From assembly GCF_013394855.1 (NCBI RefSeq), contig NZ_JABMLK010000001.1, forward strand, positions 1,302,001 through 1,366,000: 64,000 nucleotides of DNA. Direction: 5' to 3'. This DNA comes from Limnobaculum xujianqingii. Lineage in GTDB: Bacteria; Pseudomonadota; Gammaproteobacteria; Enterobacterales; Enterobacteriaceae. Position 1 is the stretch's first letter; each line of letters starts with the position of its first letter. A program made the translations under genes and the position numbers. A model generated the notes under the pieces. That model saw only the letters and a list, made by a program, of their open reading frames with translations. It was not told where the DNA came from and made no database searches. Below are positions 57,259-64,000 of this stretch, piece by piece.

Positions 57259-59996
57259 ACCGTTGTCTCCTTCAGGTTGTCAATGCGCTTGCCAACCAGA
57301 GCAGGAGAAATGCCCGGTAAGCCCAGAGGCAGACCAATAAAGCCCGCTTCCAGCGTATCGCTGATTCTGACCGGCAGCTTCAGGTCAGAACCTTCACAGC
57401 TGAAAGCCACTACAGAACCGGTATTGACGCTCAGTTTGGCTGCGTCTTGTGGATTAAGCATCACGTAAGCCTCAGGCATACGCTGCTGAATCACATCAGA
57501 ACGTTGTGACATTTCATCACTACCAAACAGATGGTAATAAGGTGCTACCAGCCAGCTGTTTTCGCCGCCAGTCGGTACATTAACTACCGCATCAAAATAA
57601 GCCAGTTCGCCGCTTTCCGCTTTCTCAATCAGACGCACACCCGGATCGCCAGAACGCAGTTTTCCACCCACTTCAGACTGGAACTTGTTCCATGCCTGCG
57701 GTGAGTTCCAACCCGGAGCCCAGGCAAACGGAATTTGCTGACGATCGGCTTCAGGTGCGCTATAGCCTTCCATTGAATAAGCAAAGGCAGTGTCATTGTC
57801 CTGAGGTTGACGTTTTTCATGCACGCTAACATCAGCCATCATCGCGGTACGACCACTGTAACGGTGAGGTTCACGGGCAATTTTCAGACCTTTAATACGG
57901 AATGAAGCATCCGGCGCAGCGTTAACGATACCGGCCAAAAGTGGGAACTCTTGTGCCACAGCGCTAACCACGTGATCCAACAGCGTCCAGTCAAGACGAC
58001 GGCTGTTATATACGCTGTCCAGCGAATGCAGCCAGCGCCAGCTTTCCAGAATATAGCTCTTATGAGCGCGATCTTTATCGTAGAACGAAGGTTCGTAAAC
58101 CTGGAAGAAGCGCTGAGCGCGGCCTTCCTGATTGACCAGCGTACCGTCACTTTCAGCAAAGCTTGCCGCAGAAAGAATCAGCGTTGCTTTATCCATCACT
58201 TCAGTACGTTGGTGATCAACGACGATAAGATTTTCAACTTTAGCCAGTGCCGCATCAATACGCGCTCTGGAAGCATGACGGTATAAGTCATTCTCCATTA
58301 CGATTAAGGTATCGGCTTCACCGTTTTCGATTTGAGTCAGCGCATCATCGATGGAGCTGCCACCAATCATCGCCACACCCATGCTGTTAGATTCTGCAGC
58401 AACGAAGGTGATACCTGTTTCCAGACCCTGCTTTTTCAGCGCCAGTGCGATATTGGTTGCAGCCTGAATAATCTCTTCGCTGCCAGCACCGCTGCCGGTA
58501 ACAATTAATGGTTTTCTGGCACCGGATAAAGCCTGAACGATGATATCTACTTTGCCTTTTAGCGATGCAGGTAAATCTGCTACCGCTGGCGCAGAACTAT
58601 CAATACCCTGAGCAATGGCAAAACCTAAACGCGCCTGCTCAGCAACAGAAGCGCTGTAATTCCAGGCGGCAACATCATCAAGGCGAGTACTATCAATGTT
58701 GGTCACAAACAGCGGATATTTCGCATGTTGACCAATATTTTGTACCGCAGCGATCTGCCAGTCGGCAACGCGCTGGGCGGCTGCCATTTCGCGAGCTTTG
58801 CCTTTTACTGCCTGACGCAGTGCCAGAGCAATACGCGCACTAGTTTGAGTGACATCTTCACCCAGTACCAGCACCGCATCATAGCCTTCCATCTCGCGCA
58901 GTGAAGGGGTGTATAAACCACTTTCACGTAGCACTTTCTGCATCAGTTGAACGCGGGCTAATTCGCCAGCTTCCATACCGTTGGAGTAGTTCTCAGCACC
59001 AACCAGTTGACGTAACGCATAGTTACTTTCCAGACTGGCGCGTGGTGAACCAATACCAATGGTTTTCTTAGACTGACGCAATACATCTGCTGCACCTTCC
59101 ATCGCCTGTTCCGGATTTAGGTGAATCCAGTCCTGACCGCGTAACTGCTGCGGACTGCGTGGACGATCTTTCAGGTTAACGTAACCGTAGCCAAAACGGC
59201 CGCGGTCACATAAGAAATAGTGGTTTACCGTACCGTTGTAACGGTTCTCAATGCGGCGCAATTCACCATAGCGTTCGCCCGGGCTGGTATTACAGCCGAC
59301 GCTACACTGTTGGCAAATGCTTGGGGCAAACTGCATATCCCATTTACGGTTATAGCGCTCGGAGTGAGTCTTATCGGTAAATACACCGGTAGGACAGACT
59401 TCCACCAGGTTGCCTGAGAATTCGCTTTCCAGGGTACCGTCTTCCGGACGCCCAAAGTACACGTTGTCATGAGAACCATATACGCCAAAGTCTTCACCAC
59501 CCGCATAATCTTTGTAATAGCGAACGCAGCGATAACAAGCGATACAGCGGTTCATTTCATGATTAATGAAAGGCCCCAGCTCCTGATTGTTATGGGTACG
59601 CTTATTAAAGCGATATTTGCGGAAGCTATGACCGGTCATTACGGTCATATCTTGTAAATGACAGTTTCCGCCCTCCTCACAGACCGGACAGTCGTGAGGG
59701 TGGTTTACCATTAAGAACTCCACGACGGCTTCGCGGAATTTTTTGGCTTCTTCATCTTCAATAGCAATATAGCTACCGTCAGATGCCGGTGTCATACATG
59801 ACATAACCAAACGCCCGCGTTTATCATCAGGCCCCTGGAACTGCTTTACCGCACATTGGCGGCAAGCGCCGACGCTACCAAGCGCCGGATGCCAGCAAAA
59901 GTAAGGAATATCGAGGCCCAGTGAGAGACATGCCTGCAGCAGGTTCTCAGCACCATCAACTTCGTATTCTTCGCCGTCTACATGAATCGTTGCCAT
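57255..59996 (-). CDS. nuoG: NADH-quinone oxidoreductase subunit G (iron-sulfur)
   Basis: NuoG is the largest subunit and carries clusters N1b, N4, N5 and, in enterics, N7. With the ATG at 59996 it has 913 residues (E. coli 908). An ATG three codons earlier (60005) is nearer to the AGGA at 60009-60012 and cannot be excluded. N-terminal features: plant-type [2Fe-2S] [15 protein letters not shown], the His-ligated [14 protein letters not shown], and [25 protein letters not shown] marks N7. The rest is a molybdopterin-oxidoreductase-like fold with no cofactor. The gap to nuoF (about 90 bases) is the largest within the operon. Confidence 0.96.
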   Translation of the reverse strand: MATIHVDGEEYEVDGAENLLQACLSLGLDIPYFCWHPALGSVGACRQCAVKQFQGPDDKRGRLVMSCMTPASDGSYIAIEDEEAKKFREAVVEFLMVNHPHDCPVCEEGGNCHLQDMTVMTGHSFRKYRFNKRTHNNQELGPFINHEMNRCIACYRCVRYYKDYAGGEDFGVYGSHDNVYFGRPEDGTLESEFSGNLVEVCPTGVFTDKTHSERYNRKWDMQFAPSICQQCSVGCNTSPGERYGELRRIENRYNGTVNHYFLCDRGRFGYGYVNLKDRPRSPQQLRGQDWIHLNPEQAMEGAADVLRQSKKTIGIGSPRASLESNYALRQLVGAENYSNGMEAGELARVQLMQKVLRESGLYTPSLREMEGYDAVLVLGEDVTQTSARIALALRQAVKGKAREMAAAQRVADWQIAAVQNIGQHAKYPLFVTNIDSTRLDDVAAWNYSASVAEQARLGFAIAQGIDSSAPAVADLPASLKGKVDIIVQALSGARKPLIVTGSGAGSEEIIQAATNIALALKKQGLETGITFVAAESNSMGVAMIGGSSIDDALTQIENGEADTLIVMENDLYRHASRARIDAALAKVENLIVVDHQRTEVMDKATLILSAASFAESDGTLVNQEGRAQRFFQVYEPSFYDKDRAHKSYILESWRWLHSLDSVYNSRRLDWTLLDHVVSAVAQEFPLLAGIVNAAPDASFRIKGLKIAREPHRYSGRTAMMADVSVHEKRQPQDNDTAFAYSMEGYSAPEADRQQIPFAWAPGWNSPQAWNKFQSEVGGKLRSGDPGVRLIEKAESGELAYFDAVVNVPTGGENSWLVAPYYHLFGSDEMSQRSDVIQQRMPEAYVMLNPQDAAKLSVNTGSVVAFSCEGSDLKLPVRISDTLEAGFIGLPLGLPGISPALVGKRIDNLKETTV

Positions 59997-60089
59997 AGTC
60001 AGCATGCTTCCTGTAGCCCGCAACAGCGGGCATATAACTTAAAAAATTCGTTCCCGGATCGTCGTCGTTTCTTTATATATAAATGACGT

Positions 60090-61457
60090 TTACCAACGCT
60101 GCTTCAGCAGGTTTGGCTGGATCCCGGCGATTGGATTCAGGTTATTAAAGGTTTTCACTTTAATACCCGCTTCAAACTCTTCACGGAAATACTTAATCGC
60201 ACTCTGTAATGGCTCAACTGCCCCCGGCGCCAGTGCGCAGAAGGTGTGGCCCGGCGACAGGAAACGACACAGCTGCTCAAGGGTTTCAACATCCCCCGGC
60301 TGGCCTTCGCCTTTTTCCAGTGCGGTCAGAATTTTCACGCTCCACGGCAAACCGTCACGGCATGGAGTACACCAACCGCAGGATTCGCGCGCGAAGAACT
60401 CTTCGAGATTGCGGGTCAATCCAACCATACTAATTTTGTCATCAACGGCCATCGCCAACGCGGTACCTAAACGGCTACCGGCTTTTGCAATATTGGCAAA
60501 GTCCATTGGTAAATCGAGGTGTGCTTCGGTCAGGAAATCGGTCCCTGCTCCGCCCGGTTGCCAGGCTTTCAGCTTCAGACCATCCTGCATACCGCTAGCA
60601 TAATCTTCCAGCAGTTCACGTGCTGTAATACCGAAAGGCAATTCCCACAGGCCCGGATTTTTCACCCGACCAGAGAAGCCCATCAGTTTAGTACCTGCAT
60701 CCTGACTCTTACCGGCAGACAAACCGCGATACCATTCAGGACCATGCTGAACAATAGACGGAACGTTACACAGGGTTTCTACGTTATTTACGCAGGTTGG
60801 TTTACCCCATGCGCCAGAAGTGGCAGGAAATGGTGGTTTAGAGCGAGGGTTAGCACGACGGCCTTCCAGTGAGTTAATCAATGCGGTTTCTTCACCGCAG
60901 ATATAACGCCCTGCACCGGTATGAACAAACAGCTCGAAATCAAATCCGCTGCCTAAAATATTCTTGCCCAGGAAGCCGGCTTTTTTCGCCTCTTCAATGG
61001 CACGACGCAGATGATCGGCTGCTTCAATATATTCGCCACGCAGGAAGATATAACCGCGATAGGCTTTCAGAGCGAAACCGCCAATCAGCATACCTTCAAC
61101 CAGCAGATGAGGCAGTTGCTCCATCAGCAGGCGGTCTTTATATGTGCCTGGCTCCATTTCATCCGCATTACACAGGATGTAACGGACATTCATGCTTTCG
61201 TCTTTCGGCATCAGGCTCCACTTAAGACCAGTGGAGAAGCCAGCACCGCCGCGACCGCTTAAGCCTGAGTCTTTGACAGTAGAAACCACATCGTCCGGCG
61301 CCATTCCCTTCAGGGCTTTTTCTGCACCGACATAACCGCTTTTACTGCGATATTCATCAAACCATACCGGCTGCTGGTCAGCTCGCAGACGCCAGGTCAG
61401 AGGATGTTGCTCTTCCGTCAGGATACGTTGAGTACCTAATAATGTTGGCCCGCTCAT
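60090..61457 (-). CDS. nuoF: NADH-quinone oxidoreductase subunit F (NADH/FMN-binding)
   Basis: NuoF binds NADH and FMN and cluster N3, the entry point for electrons. The 455 residues exceed E. coli NuoF by about ten, mainly at the N-terminus. The glycine-rich [15 protein letters not shown] binds [18 protein letters not shown] and [16 protein letters not shown] line the NADH site, and [10 protein letters not shown] plus a later CRFL supply the four N3 cysteines. ATGA overlap with nuoE. Confidence 0.97.
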   Translation of the reverse strand: MSGPTLLGTQRILTEEQHPLTWRLRADQQPVWFDEYRSKSGYVGAEKALKGMAPDDVVSTVKDSGLSGRGGAGFSTGLKWSLMPKDESMNVRYILCNADEMEPGTYKDRLLMEQLPHLLVEGMLIGGFALKAYRGYIFLRGEYIEAADHLRRAIEEAKKAGFLGKNILGSGFDFELFVHTGAGRYICGEETALINSLEGRRANPRSKPPFPATSGAWGKPTCVNNVETLCNVPSIVQHGPEWYRGLSAGKSQDAGTKLMGFSGRVKNPGLWELPFGITARELLEDYASGMQDGLKLKAWQPGGAGTDFLTEAHLDLPMDFANIAKAGSRLGTALAMAVDDKISMVGLTRNLEEFFARESCGWCTPCRDGLPWSVKILTALEKGEGQPGDVETLEQLCRFLSPGHTFCALAPGAVEPLQSAIKYFREEFEAGIKVKTFNNLNPIAGIQPNLLKQRW

Positions 61458-61939
61458 TGATATTGCTCCAGTAGTTTCTCAATATCTTCCGGTTTCAGAT
61501 GCTCATGAGTATCCTCATCGATCATCATACTTGGCCCTTTGTCACAGTTACCTAAACAGCAGGTTGGCAACAGGGTGAAACGTCCATCAAAGGTAGTTTG
61601 GCCCGGCTTGATATCCAGCTTTCTCTCAAGCGCTGCCTGAATTCCCTGATAGCCGTTGATGTAACACACTACGCTGTCGCAGTAGCGAATCACATGACGG
61701 CCAACCGGGCGACGATAAATCTGGCTGTAGAAAGTGGCCACACCTTCTACGTCACTGGCAGGAATGCCTAATACATCAGCAATTGCGCCAATAGCACCAT
61801 CAGGAACCCAGCCGCGTTTCTTTTGCACCAGTTTCAGTGCTTCAATCGATGCCGCGCGCGGATCTTCGTAATGATGTTTCTCGTGCTCAATCGCTTCGAG
61901 CTCTTCCGCACTCAGCGTGAAAATTTCTTTATCGGTCAT
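61454..61939 (-). CDS. nuoE: NADH-quinone oxidoreductase subunit E ([2Fe-2S])
   Basis: NuoE has a thioredoxin-like fold and holds the off-path cluster N1a. The 161 residues compare with 166 in E. coli. Cluster ligands are C87-x4-C92 ([14 protein letters not shown]) and C128-x3-C132 ([10 protein letters not shown]). The [16 protein letters not shown] and GVATFYSQI segments are also typical. It starts two bases after nuoCD stops. Confidence 0.97.
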   Translation of the reverse strand: MTDKEIFTLSAEELEAIEHEKHHYEDPRAASIEALKLVQKKRGWVPDGAIGAIADVLGIPASDVEGVATFYSQIYRRPVGRHVIRYCDSVVCYINGYQGIQAALERKLDIKPGQTTFDGRFTLLPTCCLGNCDKGPSMMIDEDTHEHLKPEDIEKLLEQYQ

Positions 61940-61941
61940 AA

Positions 61942-63738
61942 CTAGCGATCCACGTCTGACATAACAAAATCAATACTACCCAGATAGACAATTAAGTCTG
62001 ATACCAGGCAGCCACGAATGACGGACGGGATCTGCTGCAGATGCGCATAGCTCGGCGTACGAACCCGGGTACGGTAGCTCATGGTGCCGCCGTCGCTGGT
62101 CAGATAGTAGCTATTGATCCCTTTGGTGGCTTCCACCATGCTGAACGATTCGTTAGCCGGCATTACCGGACCCCATGACACTTGCAGGAAGTGAGTAATC
62201 AGGGTTTCGATATGCTGCAATGAACGCTCTTTTGGCGGAGGCGTAGTCAGTGGATGGTCTGCTTTAAACGGCCCTTCAGGCATGTTATTCAGACACTGTT
62301 CCAGAATCCGCAAGCTCTGGCGTAGCTCTTCCACTTTCAGCATCACACGGTCATAGCAGTCGCCGTTATAGCTGATTGGTACTTCGAACTCGAAGTTTTC
62401 GTAGCCAGAGTAAGGACGAGCTTTACGCACATCAAAATCGATGCCCGTTGCTCGCAGCCCGGCACCGGTAACACCCCAGGCCAGCGCTTCTTCTGCACTG
62501 TACTGAGCCACACCCACGGTACGGCCTTTCAGAATGGTGTTTTGCAAAGCGGCTTTAACATAAGAATCAAGACGCTTCGGCATCCAGTCGAGGAATTCTT
62601 TTAGCAGCTTCTCCCAGCCTTTTGGCAGGTCATGAGCTACACCGCCAATGCGGAACCATGCCGGGTGCATACGGAAACCGGTAATGGCTTCAACGATGTC
62701 ATAAATACGGGCGCGGTCACTAAAGGCGAAGAACACTGGTGTCATAGCACCAACGTCCTGAATATAGGTAGAGATATACAGCAGGTGACTGTTAATACGG
62801 AACAGTTCAGACAGCATCACCCGGATGGTTTTCACTTTGTCCGGAACTTCGATACCTGCCAGCTTCTCAACTGCCAGCACATATGGCATTTCGTTGATAC
62901 AGCCACCAAGATATTCAATACGGTCAGTGAACGGAATGTAGCTATGCCATGACTGGCGTTCGCCCATTTTTTCTGCACCGCGGTGGTGGTAACCGATATC
63001 CGGTACGCAATCGACGATCTCTTCACCGTCCAATTGCATAATGATACGGAATGCTCCGTGAGAAGATGGATGGTTAGGACCCAGGTTGAGGAACATAAAG
63101 TCCTCGTTTTTGGTTCCACGCTTCATACCCCACTCTTCAGGTTTGAAGGTTAGTGATTCCATCTCCAGATCTTCTTTTGCCTTGGTTAAGACAAAAGGAT
63201 CGAATTCTGTAGCACGCGCCGGATAATCTTTACGTAGCGGATGCCCTTCCCAGGTGTCCGGCATCATGATACGACGCAGGTTTGGGTGACCATCAATGGT
63301 GATACCAAACATTTCCCAGGTTTCACGCTCATACCAATTGGCGTTAGGGAAAATGCCGGTCACGGTCGGCACATGCAGATCGTTTTCCACCAGAGCGACT
63401 TTCAGCATAATGTCTTTATTACGCTCAACAGAAATCAGGTGGTAGAAAACGGAAAAATCCGCAGCCGGTAAACCGTTGCGGTGGGTACGTAAACGTTCGT
63501 CCATGCCATGTAAATCAAATAGCATGACATAGGGTTTTGGTTGCTTACGTAAGAAGGTCATTACCTCCAGAAGCTGCTCACGTTTAACCCACACCACTGG
63601 CACGCCAGTACGGGTAGGTTGAACGGTAAAGGCGTCTGGCCCAAAACGGTTGTGCAGTTCACCTATTACCGGATCATCAAGATGATCCCGTGTTTGCCAG
63701 GCGGGTTGGTCGCTCGCCTGCGTCATCGGTTCTGTCAT
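61942..63738 (-). CDS. nuoC: NADH-quinone oxidoreductase fused subunits C/D
   Basis: The 598 residues are a fusion of NuoC (about 1-190; [33 protein letters not shown]) and NuoD (about 210-598; [42 protein letters not shown] at the end). NuoD lies beside cluster N2 and the quinone tip; its His-Asp quinone ligands fall in NHPSSHGAF. The C/D fusion is usual in enterics and supports the taxonomic reading. The gap to nuoB is about 80 bases. Confidence 0.97.
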   Translation of the reverse strand: MTEPMTQASDQPAWQTRDHLDDPVIGELHNRFGPDAFTVQPTRTGVPVVWVKREQLLEVMTFLRKQPKPYVMLFDLHGMDERLRTHRNGLPAADFSVFYHLISVERNKDIMLKVALVENDLHVPTVTGIFPNANWYERETWEMFGITIDGHPNLRRIMMPDTWEGHPLRKDYPARATEFDPFVLTKAKEDLEMESLTFKPEEWGMKRGTKNEDFMFLNLGPNHPSSHGAFRIIMQLDGEEIVDCVPDIGYHHRGAEKMGERQSWHSYIPFTDRIEYLGGCINEMPYVLAVEKLAGIEVPDKVKTIRVMLSELFRINSHLLYISTYIQDVGAMTPVFFAFSDRARIYDIVEAITGFRMHPAWFRIGGVAHDLPKGWEKLLKEFLDWMPKRLDSYVKAALQNTILKGRTVGVAQYSAEEALAWGVTGAGLRATGIDFDVRKARPYSGYENFEFEVPISYNGDCYDRVMLKVEELRQSLRILEQCLNNMPEGPFKADHPLTTPPPKERSLQHIETLITHFLQVSWGPVMPANESFSMVEATKGINSYYLTSDGGTMSYRTRVRTPSYAHLQQIPSVIRGCLVSDLIVYLGSIDFVMSDVDR

Positions 63739-63818
63739 AGTTGTTTTCGCCGCTCATTACTCAAATAAAATTCTGTTGCTAAAACACCCGCATTAACGGG
63801 CAGGTGCTTTGGCTAAAG

Positions 63819-64000
63819 TTAAATTTCGTCAGGGGTGCGCAGATTCGTGACGGCAATGCGCTCGGCGCGCTTGCGTTCTTTTTCTGACTGCATCTCTTTG
63901 CGATACACGCCCTGCTCGCCAACCACCCAGGAGAGTGGACGACGTTCCTGACCGATAGAATCACGTAATAACAGAAGTGCCTGCATATAGGCTTCCGGAC
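63819..64000 (-). CDS. nuoB: NADH-quinone oxidoreductase subunit B, C-terminal part (cut by window edge)
   Basis: The last 59 codons and stop of nuoB are present. The translation reads [20 protein letters not shown], then [12 protein letters not shown], and ends [12 protein letters not shown], matching the end of E. coli NuoB. NuoB carries cluster N2, the last before quinone, but its cysteines lie outside the window. nuoA is expected upstream. Confidence 0.95.
   Translation of the reverse strand, partial: PEAYMQALLLLRDSIGQERRPLSWVVGEQGVYRKEMQSEKERKRAERIAVTNLRTPDEI

Overview
The window is a chromosomal segment of a gammaproteobacterium of the order Enterobacterales. The order gyrA - ubiG - nrdAB - yfaY - men genes - nuo operon matches the E. 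coli chromosome in outline, and proteins such as NrdA, NrdB, MenB, NuoI and NuoCD are close to their enteric counterparts in length and motifs. Base composition looks moderate (mid-40s % GC by eye), and several accessory choices (fused pabBC, a DcuA/B-type carrier next to an aspartate racemase) differ from E. coli. A Budviciaceae-like genus (Pragia, Budvicia, Limnobaculum) would fit, but that is an inference from gene content and cannot be proved here.

Layout. 1-5.1 kb: start of gyrA (minus), then ubiG and nrdAB (plus) with a DnaA box and two NrdR boxes in front of nrdA. 5.3-14.2 kb: a complete type I-E CRISPR-Cas locus. Ten repeats and nine spacers lie at the far end of an operon read on the minus strand, cas3-cse1-cse2-cas6e-cas7-cas5-cas1-cas2. 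cas6e is not in its usual place after cas5. 14.3-18.2 kb: a C4-dicarboxylate carrier and an aspartate/glutamate racemase, divergent from a HypT-like LysR regulator, with a hairpin-rich dispersed repeat between them. 18.3-23.6 kb: yfaY, tyrP with a TyrR box, a small protein resembling EF-Tu domain III, and a clade-3 catalase. 24.1-31.0 kb: a giant autotransporter adhesin built of near-identical repeats and broken by a frameshift. 31.2-34.5 kb: pabA plus a pabB-pabC fusion, then a Lit-like zinc protease (putative phage exclusion). 34.6-40.3 kb: menDHBCE. 40.6-47.9 kb: an inserted accessory block (DUF4303-like protein, YebB-like papain-fold protein, YjbB phosphate carrier, nucleoside hydrolase, LacI regulator, MFS carrier with twin operators, small methyltransferase). 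48.0-49.3 kb: menF, separated from the other men genes. 49.4-49.9 kb: two more copies of the dispersed repeat, facing each other. 50.0-64.0 kb: the nuo operon on the minus strand, from nuoN back to the end of nuoB.

How the parts work together. The men genes supply menaquinone and the nuo genes encode the proton-pumping NADH:quinone oxidoreductase, so the right half is largely respiratory. ubiG adds ubiquinone. nrdAB supplies aerobic deoxyribonucleotides. Immunity is represented by the CRISPR-Cas locus and possibly by the Lit-like protease. The least explained material is the dispersed repeat family (16.9 kb; 49.4 and 49.7 kb). It has conserved ends and a variable middle made of small perfect hairpins, with paired base changes between copies. 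I consider it the best candidate here for something undescribed.
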